A stretch of 38,181 nt of DNA. Source: DASUTB01 sp036374835. Lineage in GTDB: Bacteria; Actinomycetota; Actinomycetes; Jiangellales; Jiangellaceae. The notes below the pieces were generated by a model. It made no database searches. It was not told where the DNA came from and saw only the letters and a program-made list of their open reading frames with translations. Both the position numbers and the translations under genes were made by a program. Location of the stretch: positions 1-38,181 of the forward strand of contig DASUTB010000084.1 of NCBI GenBank assembly GCA_036374835.1. Reading direction: 5' to 3'. Below are positions 7,130 to 15,151 of the stretch, one piece after another (position 1 is the stretch's first letter; the number at the start of each line of letters is the position of its first letter).

Positions 7130-8067
7130 GCTCCGCCCCCAGCGGACCCACCGGCTCGCAGCAGCCAGGTCAGCAGCGCCTTCTGGGCGTGCAGCCGGTT
7201 CTCCGCCTCGTCCCACACCGCGCTGTTCGGTCCGTCGATGACCTCGGCGGCGATCTCCTTGCCGCGGTAGGCCGGCAGGCAGTGCAGGACGACCGGGTCG
7301 GCGGCGGCGGTCACCGCGTCCGGTGTAAGGGCGAACGGGACGAATACCGCCTCCCGCCTGGCCGACTCGCCCTCCTGCCCCATCGACACCCATGTGTCGG
7401 TGGCCAGCACGTCCGCGTCCTTGAAGCCGTCGTGGGGATCGGTGACGTGCGCCACCGAGCCGCCGGTCTCCGCCGCGATCCGCGCCGCCCTCGCGACGAT
7501 GTCCGAATCCGGCGCGAACCCTTCCGGGGACGCGATACGAACATGCATTCCGGCGGCCGCCCCGGCGAGCAGGTATGAGTGGGCCATGTTGTTGCCGCCG
7601 TCGCCGGCATAGGTGAGCGTCCGGTCGGCGAGTGAGCCTTTGCGGTCGCGGACCGTCAGAAGGTCGGCGAGCAGCTGGCACGGGTGATACATGTCGGTGA
7701 GCGCATTGATCACCGGGACGGCCGATGTCGTCGCGGCGGCCTCCAGTGTGTCCTGCTCGAACGTGCGCCACACGATCGCGGCACAGATCCGGTCCAGAAC
7801 TCGCACCGTGTCGCCGACCGGCTCACCGCGCCCGAGCTGGCTGGTGCCCTTGTCGATGACGATCGGGTGCCCGCCGAGTTCGGCGATGCCCGCACTGAAC
7901 GAGATCCGCGTCCGGGTGGACGGCTTGTCGAAAACGACGGCGACGCTCTTCGGCCCTTCGAGCGGCCGGTGAGCGTAGCGGTCGGCGCGGAACTCCTCGG
8001 CCAGGTCGAGAACCGTGGTCAGCTCAGCCGGGCTGAGGTCGTCGTCCGCCAGGAAATGTCGCACCAT
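7126..8067 (-). CDS. argF: ornithine carbamoyltransferase
   Basis: A 313-residue enzyme making citrulline from ornithine and carbamoyl phosphate. The carbamoyl-phosphate-binding KPSTRTR (residues about 48-54), HPCQ and the ornithine-loop HCLPAYRG are all present. The length is normal for the anabolic enzyme. It is the first gene of the leftward argFRGH unit. ATG 8067 lies only 7 nt downstream of a -10 CATACT, so the mRNA is probably leaderless or nearly so, which fits the absence of a Shine-Dalgarno sequence. The stop overlaps the argR start by 4 nt. Confidence 0.97.
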   Translation of the reverse strand: MVRHFLADDDLSPAELTTVLDLAEEFRADRYAHRPLEGPKSVAVVFDKPSTRTRISFSAGIAELGGHPIVIDKGTSQLGRGEPVGDTVRVLDRICAAIVWRTFEQDTLEAAATTSAVPVINALTDMYHPCQLLADLLTVRDRKGSLADRTLTYAGDGGNNMAHSYLLAGAAAGMHVRIASPEGFAPDSDIVARAARIAAETGGSVAHVTDPHDGFKDADVLATDTWVSMGQEGESARREAVFVPFALTPDAVTAAADPVVLHCLPAYRGKEIAAEVIDGPNSAVWDEAENRLHAQKALLTWLLRAGGSAGGGA

Positions 8068-8068
8068 G

Positions 8069-8103
8069 CCGAATAGTATGCCTTGTTACGCATGGCTATG
8101 CAA
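8069..8103 (-). promoter_or_regulatory. argF promoter with tandem ARG boxes
   Basis: On the minus strand a -35 TTGCAT (8098-8103), a 17-bp spacer and a -10 CATACT (8075-8080) are followed 7 nt later by the argF ATG. Two ArgR-type boxes of form TGCAT-N4-ATGCA with centres 20 bp apart overlap it: a good one at 8089-8102 and a degenerate one at 8069-8082. The layout repeats that of argC almost base for base. It gives argFRGH its own arginine-repressed promoter within the 55 bp after argD. Confidence 0.72.
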
Positions 8104-8122
8104 GCAAGCCGGAAGCAGACCA

Positions 8123-9385
8123 TCAGGACGGGAGCAGCTTCGGGAGCGCGTCGAGGAACTCGTCCGCCTGGGTAGCGGTGAGGATGAGTGGCGGGGCGAG
8201 GCGGATCGTGTCCGGCCGCACCGGGTTGACGATGAAGCCGGCTTCCAGCGCCGCCTCGTGCACCTGCTTGGCGACCGGTTCGCGCAACCCGATGCCAAGT
8301 AGTAGGCCACGCCCGCGCACCTCCGTGACCAGCGGATGGTGCAATGCGAGGACGCCGTCCCGCAGCCGGACTCCGATGGTGGCCGCGTTCGCCAGCAGGT
8401 CATCGCGTTCGATGGCGTGCAGGACGGCGAGCCCGGCCGCGGCCGCGACGGGGTTGCCGCCGAACGTCGTCCCGTGCGAGCCCGGTCCCAGCAGGGAGGC
8501 CGCGGCACCGATCCCCACACACGCACCGATCGGGAACCCGCCGCCGAGTCCCTTGGCGACCGTCACGACATCGGGCATGATCCCGGCGGCGTGGAAGCCG
8601 AACCACTCACCTGTCCGCCCGATCCCGGTCTGGACCTCGTCCAGCATCAGCAGCGCGCCGTGCCGGCTGGTGATCTCGCGCGCGGCACGTAGGTAGCCGT
8701 CCGGCGGGTCGATCACTCCGGCCTCGCCCTGGATCGGCTCGAGCATGACGGCGGCCGTCTCGCCGTCGACCGCGGCGGCCAGCGCGTCGGTGTCCCCGAA
8801 CGGCACGTGGACGACGCCCGGCGCGAGCGGCTCGAACGGTTCGGTGATGGCGGGCTTGCCGGTCATGGAGAGCGCACCGATCGTCCGGCCGTGGAAGCCG
8901 CCGTCGGTCGCCACGATCTTCGGCCGTCCCGTACGCCTCGCGATCTTGAATGCGGCCTCGTTCGCCTCGGTCCCGGAATTGGTGAAGAACACCCGCCCGC
9001 TCCCATGATCACCGGCACTTTTCACGCCCTGCGTGTGAGAAGTGCCGGTGATCACGGCGAGGAGGCGCTCGGCGAGGGCGATCTGCGGGCCGGTAGCGAA
9101 GAAGTTCGACACGTGGCCGAGGGTCGCCAGCTGGGCACTGATGGCCGCGGTCAAGAGCGGGTGCGCATGGCCGAGCACGTTGACCGCCAGCCCGCCGAGC
9201 AGGTCGAGGTACTTCTTGCCGTCGGCGTCCCACACAAAGCAGCCCTCGCCGCGGACGAGCACTCGCTGCGGCGGCCCGAACGTGTTCATCAGCGCGTCGC
9301 CGTAGCGCTCCAGCCATCCGTCCTGGGCGGTCGCTCCGGCCGGCGTACCGTCCACGAGCTGCGCGAGGTCAACACTGGACGTCAT
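8123..9385 (-). CDS. argD: acetylornithine aminotransferase
   Basis: A 420-residue PLP enzyme that transaminates N-acetylglutamate semialdehyde to N-acetylornithine. Class-III signatures are intact: NSGTEANEAA, FHGRT, LMLDEVQTGIGRTG and the PLP lysine in TVAKGLGGGFPIGA. ATG 9385 overlaps the argB stop (ATGA). Residues about 111-127, between LAERLLAVITG and RVFFTNSG, are an extra loop of roughly 15 residues compared with the M. tuberculosis enzyme as I recall it. This loop is encoded by a 49-bp hairpin repeat (9006-9054). The reading frame passes through the repeat without a stop and the active-site residues are untouched, so the enzyme is probably functional. It ends the argCJBD unit. Confidence 0.96.
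   Translation of the reverse strand: MTSSVDLAQLVDGTPAGATAQDGWLERYGDALMNTFGPPQRVLVRGEGCFVWDADGKKYLDLLGGLAVNVLGHAHPLLTAAISAQLATLGHVSNFFATGPQIALAERLLAVITGTSHTQGVKSAGDHGSGRVFFTNSGTEANEAAFKIARRTGRPKIVATDGGFHGRTIGALSMTGKPAITEPFEPLAPGVVHVPFGDTDALAAAVDGETAAVMLEPIQGEAGVIDPPDGYLRAAREITSRHGALLMLDEVQTGIGRTGEWFGFHAAGIMPDVVTVAKGLGGGFPIGACVGIGAAASLLGPGSHGTTFGGNPVAAAAGLAVLHAIERDDLLANAATIGVRLRDGVLALHHPLVTEVRGRGLLLGIGLREPVAKQVHEAALEAGFIVNPVRPDTIRLAPPLILTATQADEFLDALPKLLPS
9006..9054. repeat. 49-bp palindromic repeat inside argD (element B)
   Basis: The element begins TGATCACCGGCACTT and ends with its exact reverse complement. Including G-T pairs, 22 positions pair with the opposite arm around a 5-nt centre. 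The element at 22180-22228 has the same length and is 39/49 identical. Where this copy has C7-G43 the other has T7-A43, a compensatory change. It lies in frame within argD as a surface-loop insertion. Confidence 0.8.
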
Positions 9386-10269
9386 CGCGGCACCACCATC
9401 GTTCCTACTCCGGCATCGGTGAACACTTCGAGCAGCAGGGAGTTGGGCAGCCGTCCGTCCAGCACCGTCGCTTCCGGAACGCCACCGCGAACCGCGCGCA
9501 GGCATGCCTGCATTTTCGGCACCATGCCCGAGTCCAGGCTCGGGACGAGCGCCTCCAGCTCGTCCGCGGCTATCTCACTGATGACGTCGCCGGACGCCGG
9601 CCAGTCGCGGTACAGCCCTTCGACGTCGGTCAGCACGATCAGCTTCTCCGCGCCGAGCGCGACGGCCAGCGCCGCGGCCGCGGTGTCCGCGTTGACGTTG
9701 TGCACCACACCGTCGGCGTCCGGCGCGACCGAGGACACGACCGGGATACGGCCGGCGTCAATCAGGTCGTGCACGGCTTCTGGATCAACTTGAGCGACGT
9801 CACCCACCAGACCGATGTCCACCGGCTCACCATTGACCGATGCCGACTGACGCCGCGCGGTGAACAACCCGGCATCCTCACCGGACAGGCCGACGGCGAA
9901 CGGGCCGTGTTGATTCACCAGCCCGACGAGCTCGCGTCCGACCTGACCGACCAGCACCATGCGTACGACGTCCATCGCTTCAGGTGTGGTGACGCGCAGC
10001 CCGCCGCAGAACTCGCTCGCGATCCCGAGCCGGTCGAGCATCGCCGAGATCTGCGGCCCGCCGCCGTGCACGACCACAGGCTTGAGACCGGCCAGCCGCA
10101 GGAAGACGATGTCGTTCGCGAAGGCCTGCTTGAGCGCGTCGTCGGTCATCGCGTTGCCGCCGTACTTGATGACGACGGTCTTGCCGTGGAACCGCTTGAG
10201 CCACGGCAGCGCCTCGACGAGCGTTGCGGCCTTGGTAAGCGCAGCTTCGTGGTCGGTGGTCATGTTCAT
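9382..10269 (-). CDS. argB: acetylglutamate kinase
   Basis: A 295-residue amino acid kinase that phosphorylates N-acetylglutamate, normally the arginine-controlled step of the cyclic pathway. Motifs seen are VIKYGGNAM (residues about 31-39), VVHGGGPQI, NVNADTAAAALA and LTDVEGLY. An extra N-terminal helix (ALTKAATLVEALPWLKRF) is the hallmark of arginine-feedback-inhibited hexameric NAGK, so allosteric inhibition is expected. ATG 10269 forms ATGA with the argJ stop; an internal ATG two codons later is the alternative. The stop overlaps argD in the same way. Confidence 0.96.
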   Translation of the reverse strand: MNMTTDHEAALTKAATLVEALPWLKRFHGKTVVIKYGGNAMTDDALKQAFANDIVFLRLAGLKPVVVHGGGPQISAMLDRLGIASEFCGGLRVTTPEAMDVVRMVLVGQVGRELVGLVNQHGPFAVGLSGEDAGLFTARRQSASVNGEPVDIGLVGDVAQVDPEAVHDLIDAGRIPVVSSVAPDADGVVHNVNADTAAAALAVALGAEKLIVLTDVEGLYRDWPASGDVISEIAADELEALVPSLDSGMVPKMQACLRAVRGGVPEATVLDGRLPNSLLLEVFTDAGVGTMVVPR

Positions 10270-11495
10270 GTGGAGTACGCCGAGTTCTCGTGGACATAGT
10301 CGGTGGTCAGGTCGGTGGTGCGGATCGTCGCGGTCTCGGTGCCGGCATGCAGGTCGATTGTGACGGTGACGTCCCGCCCGGACAGGTCTACCTTGCCTCG
10401 TGGCTCCCCAACACCACCGGTACGGCAGACCCACACGTCGTTCATCGCCACGTCGACGGTGGCCGGGTCGAACTCGGCGTCCGTCGTCCCGATCGCGGCC
10501 AGGACGCGTCCCCAGTTCGGGTCGTTGCCGGCGATCGCGCACTTGAACAGGTTGCTGCGCGCGACGGCCCGGCCCGCCTCGATCGCGTCGGCCACCGATG
10601 CCGCGTTCACCACGTCGATCGCGATCTCGTGGTGCGCCCCTTCGGCGTCGGCCCACAGCTGGCGGGCCAGGTCGTCGCAGACGGCGGTGACGGCCTCAGC
10701 CAGCTCCGACTCGGACGGGGTGACGCCGGACGCGCCGCTGCTCATGAGGATGACGGTGTCGTTGGTCGACATACACCCGTCGGTGTCGAGCCGGTCGAAC
10801 GTCGTCGCCGTGGCCGCACGCAGCGCCCGGTCGAGCGTCGCCGCGTCCGCGACCGCGTCCGTGGTGAGGACGACGAGCATCGTGGCCAGCGCCGGCGCCA
10901 GCATGCCCGCACCCTTGGCCATCCCCCCGACCACCCATGTCGATTGATCACGTTCGGCAGGCGTAGCCACATTGGACCATGCATGCATGCCTGGTGTGGT
11001 GTCGCTATGCCTGGTGGTGTCGGTCCCCGCCGTCGCCTGCTTAGGGCGGGTGTCCGTGGTCAAGATCGCCTCAGCCGCCGCGGCTCCGCCGTCGGACGAC
11101 AGCCCGGCCGCTGCGGCGCCGATCCCGGCCAGCAGCTTGGCCCGATCGAGCTGTTCGCCGATCAGCCCGGTCGAACACACCGCGACGTCGATCGCCCCGG
11201 CGCCGATCAGCTCGGCGACCCGCTCGGCCGACGCGTGCGTCGCCTGAAAGCCCTCCGGACCCGTGTAGCAGTTGGCACCGCCGGAGTTCAGCACGACCGC
11301 CCGCAGGGCACCGTCCTCCATAACCTGTTCGGACCACAGCACCGGGTTCGCCTTGCACCGGTTGCTGGTGAACACGGCGGCCGCGTCGAAGCGGGGACCG
11401 TCGTTGACGACGAGGGCGACGTCCGGCTTGCCGCTCGGCTTGAGGCCGGCGGTGGCGGCCCCGGCGCGGAACCCGGCCGGTGCGGTGATGCTCAC
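10266..11495 (-). CDS. argJ: bifunctional ornithine acetyltransferase / N-acetylglutamate synthase
   Basis: A 409-residue precursor that recycles the acetyl group from acetylornithine to glutamate. The autocatalytic cleavage site is visible in KGAGMLAPALATML (between Ala and Thr), where the new N-terminal Thr is the nucleophile. SGGANCYTG, DGCMSTNDTV, DPNWGRV and the C-terminal YVHENSAYST are conserved. Between DTRPKQ and WVVGGMAKGAG there are 33 residues where the M. tuberculosis protein, from memory, has about 8. This insert (residues about 156-186, just before the cleavage site) is encoded by a repeat of the type found after argH. ATG 11495 overlaps the argC stop by 4 nt. Confidence 0.96.
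   Translation of the reverse strand: MSITAPAGFRAGAATAGLKPSGKPDVALVVNDGPRFDAAAVFTSNRCKANPVLWSEQVMEDGALRAVVLNSGGANCYTGPEGFQATHASAERVAELIGAGAIDVAVCSTGLIGEQLDRAKLLAGIGAAAAGLSSDGGAAAAEAILTTDTRPKQATAGTDTTRHSDTTPGMHAWSNVATPAERDQSTWVVGGMAKGAGMLAPALATMLVVLTTDAVADAATLDRALRAATATTFDRLDTDGCMSTNDTVILMSSGASGVTPSESELAEAVTAVCDDLARQLWADAEGAHHEIAIDVVNAASVADAIEAGRAVARSNLFKCAIAGNDPNWGRVLAAIGTTDAEFDPATVDVAMNDVWVCRTGGVGEPRGKVDLSGRDVTVTIDLHAGTETATIRTTDLTTDYVHENSAYST
10940..11030. repeat. repeat inside argJ (element J), same family as the argH 3' element
   Basis: Read on the minus strand, CTGCCGAACGTGATCA with its flank matches the end of the element after argH at 20 of 21 positions. Next to it is an imperfect palindrome around CATGCATGCATG flanked by CCACA and TGTGG, with repeated CACCAGGCAT units (about 11000 and 11020). 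It encodes the unusual 25-residue insertion of ArgJ. The outer limits are approximate. Confidence 0.65.
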
Positions 11496-12532
11496 GGCGC
11501 TACTCCGATCACGGGCAGGCCGGTGGTCTCAGGGAGTCCGAGCGCGATGTTGGCCGCCTGGATCGCCGCGCCGGCCGTCCCCTTGGTGAGGTTGTCGATC
11601 GCCGTGACGGCCACCACCCGGCCGGCTCGTTGATCGACGGCCACCTGCACATGGGCGGTGTTCGCACCGAGCACGGCCGCGGTGCTGGGCCACGAACCCT
11701 CGGGCAGCAACGTCACGAACGGCTCGTCGCGATACGCCTCGTTCCATGCCTCCCGAACGGTGGCCGGGTCGACGGTAAGGCGCGCCGTGGTCGTCGCGAG
11801 AATGCCGCGCGACATCGGGACCAGCGTCGGGGTGAACGAGAGCGTGACGTCCGCGCCCGCCGCGAGCCGCAGGTTCTGCTCGATCTCGGGGATGTGCCGG
11901 TGCACGCCGCCGACCGCATAGGGCGTGACGCTGCCGAGGATCTCGCTGGCGATCAGGTGCGGCTTGGGCGCCTTGCCCGCACCGGAGGTTCCGCATGCGA
12001 GGACGGCCGTCAGGTCAGTGGCGTCGATCATTCCGGCGGCGAGGCCTGGCGCGAGGGCGAGCGTCACCGCCGTCACGTTGCATCCGGGGACGGCGATCCG
12101 CGTCGAACCGGTCAGCTTCTCCCGCTGCTTCGCGCCGCGTCCGATCACCAACTCGGGTAGTCCGTACGGCCACGATCCGGCGTGTTCGGTGCCGTAGAAC
12201 TCATGCCACGCGGCCGCGTCGGTCAACCGATGGTCGGCACCGCAGTCCACGACCAGCGTGTCCGCCGGAAGCGCCGCGGCGATCGCACCCGAGGCCCCGT
12301 GCGGCAGCGCCAGAAAGACGACATCGTGTCCGGCGAGCACGTCCGGCGTCGTCGGTTCCAACTCACGGTCGGCCAGCGGCGCGAGATGCGGTTGCACGTC
12401 GCCGAGCCGTTCCCCCGCGTTGCCGTGCGCGGTGAGCGCACCGAGCTCGAACGACGGATGCCCCGCCAGCAGCCGGATCAGCTCGCCACCCGCATATCCG
12501 CTCGCGCCCGCGACTGCCGCACGCATTCCCAT
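11492..12532 (-). CDS. argC: N-acetyl-gamma-glutamyl-phosphate reductase
   Basis: A 346-residue NADPH-dependent reductase making the semialdehyde that ArgD uses. It has the N-terminal nucleotide-binding GASGYAGGELIRLL, the catalytic cysteine in VPGCNVTAV (residue about 157), CGTSGAGK and GVHRHIPEIEQ. The start is ATG 12532 (MGMRAAVAG) or ATG 12526. The -10 box ends 8 nt before 12532 and no Shine-Dalgarno sequence exists, so a leaderless transcript starting at or next to 12532 is likely. It is the first gene of argCJBD and is under a twin-ARG-box promoter. It is divergent from a phosphotransferase-family gene. Confidence 0.96.
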   Translation of the reverse strand: MGMRAAVAGASGYAGGELIRLLAGHPSFELGALTAHGNAGERLGDVQPHLAPLADRELEPTTPDVLAGHDVVFLALPHGASGAIAAALPADTLVVDCGADHRLTDAAAWHEFYGTEHAGSWPYGLPELVIGRGAKQREKLTGSTRIAVPGCNVTAVTLALAPGLAAGMIDATDLTAVLACGTSGAGKAPKPHLIASEILGSVTPYAVGGVHRHIPEIEQNLRLAAGADVTLSFTPTLVPMSRGILATTTARLTVDPATVREAWNEAYRDEPFVTLLPEGSWPSTAAVLGANTAHVQVAVDQRAGRVVAVTAIDNLTKGTAGAAIQAANIALGLPETTGLPVIGVAP

Positions 12533-12534
12533 GC

Positions 12535-12569
12535 TGCATGAGTATGCACGATCAGGCACAGCTATGCAA
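12535..12569 (-). promoter_or_regulatory. argC promoter with tandem ARG boxes
   Basis: The minus strand reads -35 TTGCAT (12564-12569), a 17-bp spacer and -10 CATACT (12541-12546), then the argC ATG 8 nt later. A perfect TGCAT-GAGT-ATGCA box covers the -10 (12535-12548). A second box, GGCAC-AGCT-ATGCA (12555-12568), lies 20 bp away over the -35. The spacing and overlap are those of ArgR operators, and hexamers and spacer length equal those of the argF promoter. Confidence 0.78.
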
Positions 12570-12612
12570 TTTGTTTGCGGGTCGTCTGCCGCGCTGCCGA
12601 GGATGAACTGCC

Positions 12613-13554
12613 ATGAGCACCGCCCACTGGTCACCCCGTGCCGAATGGGACGCCGTCCCCTATTCCGTCCGGCGCGGCATCGAGAAGATCCTGGGCGCGA
12701 CGGTCGTTTCGGCGCAGAACCAGACCGGCGGCTTCTCACCCGGGCTGGCGGCTCGTGTGCGGTGTGCCGATGGCTCGCGGGCGTTCGTCAAAGCCGTCGG
12801 ACCATCTCTGAATCCGGAGTCTCCGGACCTGTATCGACGCGAGGCCGAGGTTGCCGCCGCTCTGCCCGCCGACGCGCCGGCCCCGACGCTGCACAGCGTG
12901 TATGACGATGGTGACTGGGTGGCGCTCGTATTCGAGGAACTACCCGGCCGCCCGCCTGGTGAGCCCTGGCGTGCAGAGGAACTGCACCGGGTCGTCGATG
13001 CGACAAATCAGCTCAGCGCCCTACTGACGCCGTGCCCGAGCCTGGCCATGCCACGAATCGCCGACGAACTGCGGACGTCTTTCACGGCATACTCGCGGTT
13101 CGCCGCCAATCCGCCGGCGGATCTATCGGGCTGGGAGCTCAGGCACGTTGCCGAGCTGGCGGCAATGAGCGAGGCCCTGTTCGATCACCTCGATGGTGAC
13201 ACGCTCGTCCATCTCGACATTCGTTCCGACAACGTGCTGCTGGGCGATGACGGCGCGGTCTGGTTCGTCGACTGGCCGTGGGCGTCACGGGGACCTGCGT
13301 GGGTTGACGTCACGCTGTTGCTGGTAGACGCGGCACGGTCGGGCCATGATCCCGAACCGCTGCTGGCGGCAAGTCCGCACGCAACGGGCGTCGACCCCGA
13401 GTTGATCACCGGATTTGTGGCCGGCATCGCGGGCATGATGTCCGAGGGATCCCGCCGTCCGGCGCCACCGGGCTTGCCCGGCCTGCGCGCCTTTCAACGG
13501 GTCTATCTGAAGGTCGCACTCACCTGGTTGCGGGAACGCACGGGTTGGACGTGA
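12613..13554 (+). CDS. aminoglycoside phosphotransferase (APH) family protein
   Basis: A 313-residue kinase-like protein. The catalytic loop HLDIRSDN (His200, Asp202, Asn207) and the metal-binding Asp220 in VDWPWA are intact. VKAV (Lys60) and EEL (hinge, about 108-110) occupy the expected N-lobe positions. Such proteins phosphorylate small molecules. The family is broad and resistance cannot be inferred from sequence alone. The start at ATG 12613 has GAGG about 10 nt upstream. It is divergent from argC with an 80-bp shared control region, and is followed by a strong palindrome before the next gene. Confidence 0.85.
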   Translation: MSTAHWSPRAEWDAVPYSVRRGIEKILGATVVSAQNQTGGFSPGLAARVRCADGSRAFVKAVGPSLNPESPDLYRREAEVAAALPADAPAPTLHSVYDDGDWVALVFEELPGRPPGEPWRAEELHRVVDATNQLSALLTPCPSLAMPRIADELRTSFTAYSRFAANPPADLSGWELRHVAELAAMSEALFDHLDGDTLVHLDIRSDNVLLGDDGAVWFVDWPWASRGPAWVDVTLLLVDAARSGHDPEPLLAASPHATGVDPELITGFVAGIAGMMSEGSRRPAPPGLPGLRAFQRVYLKVALTWLRERTGWT

Positions 13555-13654
13555 GCCACACGTCTGTTGATCGGCCACCTCGGTTCTGGCATCAAGGTCA
13601 GAGCGACGTGAAGTCGATCCAGGAGTACCGACGCCACTCTCGCGATCACTTCGT

Positions 13655-13700
13655 GGTCCTGTGCACCTGGGCGCAGCCGTGCGCCCAGGTGCACAGGACC
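13655..13700. terminator. 21-bp-arm palindrome between APH and MFS genes
   Basis: Perfect 21-bp arms (13655-13675 and 13680-13700, beginning GGTCCTGTGCACC) enclose a GCCG loop. GCGATCACTTCG stands immediately before it. It has no U-run. It lies 100 bp after the APH stop and before the next promoter, and could act as a factor-dependent terminator or a mobile palindrome of the GATCA-bounded type. Confidence 0.6.
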
Positions 13701-13747
13701 GCGCCGCCACATCGCCGGCGCGTGCGCAACACATAAGATTCTGGGCC

Positions 13748-15151
13748 ATGCCGCACTACTCGCCGGTAACGCCGGGTGCCGTGACCGCGCCGATCCGCAT
13801 CGGGTACGGGATGGGATCGGTGGCGACCGGCATCTTCGGCACGGTGCCGGGGCTCGTCCTGCTCTACTACCTCACCGACGTGCTCGGAGTCGCCGCGGGC
13901 ATCGCCGGGCTCATGGTGTTTCTGCCGAAGGCGTGGGACGTCGTCCTGAATCCGTGGATCGGCAGCCTCTCGGACCGGACGAAGCACCGGTGGGGTCCGC
14001 GGCGTCCGTGGATGCTGCTCGGGGCGATCATCACACCCCTGGGGTTCGCGGCGATCTTCGCCGCTCCCCCGTTCGCAGAGGCCGGGGCTGCGTTGTACGT
14101 GGCGGTGCTGTTCCTCATCACGGCCACGGGCTACGCCTGCTTCCAGGTGCCGTACGTCGCACTGCCGGCGGAGATGACGGCCGATCCGCACGAGCGCGCG
14201 AAGATCAACTCGTGGCGGGTGGCCATCCTCGCCGTGGCGATCCTGGTCTCCGGTGCCCTGGCGCCGGTCATCGCCGGGGCGACCGACGAGGGCGGCGGGA
14301 CGCCGGCCGGCTACCGCGTCATGGGCATCGTCATGGGTTCGCTGCTGCTTGCCGGCGCCCTGATCGCCGTGTTCGCCACGGCGAAGGCACCGAGCGTGCT
14401 GCGGACCTCGACCGAGCCGTCACTCCTGGCGCAGCTTCGCGCCGCGCGGGGGAACGCACCGTTCGGCTGGCTGCTGGGAATGTTCGTCACCCAGGCCGTC
14501 GCGGCCGGTCTCATGCTGGCGGGTGCGCAGTACTACGCGACGTACATCCTCGACCGACCGCCCGCGGTCACCGTGCTTTTCGTGTGTCTGATCGTGCCGT
14601 CGTTGCTGGCCATGCCGATGTGGCTGGCGCTGAGCAAGCGGACCGGCAAGCGCACCGCGACTTTCGCCGCATCGCTGTGTTTCCTCGTCGGAGCGCTGAT
14701 CGCGGCGTTCGGACGGGACGTCCCGGCTGCTGCCGTGTACGCCGCGGTGGGCCTCGCCGGAGTCGGCTACGCCGGCGTCCAGATGCTGCCGCTGTCCATG
14801 CTGGGCGACACGATCGCCGCCGACGCGTTCACGACCGGCCGACGGCGTGCCGGCGTCTTCACCGGCCTCTGGACCGCAGGCGAAACCCTCGGGCTCGCCG
14901 TCGGGCCCGGCCTCTTCGGGCTCGTACTCGCGATCAGCGGATTCGTATCCTCCGATGCCGACGAGCGCGTCACCCAACCCGACTCCGCGCTCACCGGCAT
15001 TGTGGTCGGCTTCGGCGCTATACCGGTCGTGCTGTTCGCGGTGAGCCTGACCCTGTTGGCGCGATACAACTTGACCGAAGAACGCCTCGTCGCCCTGAGC
15101 CGTTCGCAGGACGAGGCATCCACCCCCGAGCTGTCTGGAGACGACGCGTGA
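13748..15151 (+). CDS. MFS sugar/cation symporter, GPH (MelB-like) family
   Basis: A 467-residue membrane protein with about 12 hydrophobic segments. The motif NPWIGSLSDRTKHRWGPRRP in the loop after the second segment is characteristic of glycoside-pentoside-hexuronide:cation symporters, and VPYVALPAEMTAD after the fourth segment fits as well. It probably imports a glycoside or a related solute with Na+ or H+. The start is ATG 13748: a -10-like TAAGAT (13734-13739) ends 8 nt upstream, so the transcript has almost no leader, and no Shine-Dalgarno sequence is needed. Its stop overlaps the next gene's GTG by 4 nt (GTGA), which couples it to the PLP enzyme and suggests that substrate uptake and breakdown belong together. 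Confidence 0.9.
   Translation: MPHYSPVTPGAVTAPIRIGYGMGSVATGIFGTVPGLVLLYYLTDVLGVAAGIAGLMVFLPKAWDVVLNPWIGSLSDRTKHRWGPRRPWMLLGAIITPLGFAAIFAAPPFAEAGAALYVAVLFLITATGYACFQVPYVALPAEMTADPHERAKINSWRVAILAVAILVSGALAPVIAGATDEGGGTPAGYRVMGIVMGSLLLAGALIAVFATAKAPSVLRTSTEPSLLAQLRAARGNAPFGWLLGMFVTQAVAAGLMLAGAQYYATYILDRPPAVTVLFVCLIVPSLLAMPMWLALSKRTGKRTATFAASLCFLVGALIAAFGRDVPAAAVYAAVGLAGVGYAGVQMLPLSMLGDTIAADAFTTGRRRAGVFTGLWTAGETLGLAVGPGLFGLVLAISGFVSSDADERVTQPDSALTGIVVGFGAIPVVLFAVSLTLLARYNLTEERLVALSRSQDEASTPELSGDDA

Noticed and set aside
10290..11633. 447-codon rightward frame antisense to argJ
   Set aside because: Same shadow effect; argJ motifs on the minus strand are complete.
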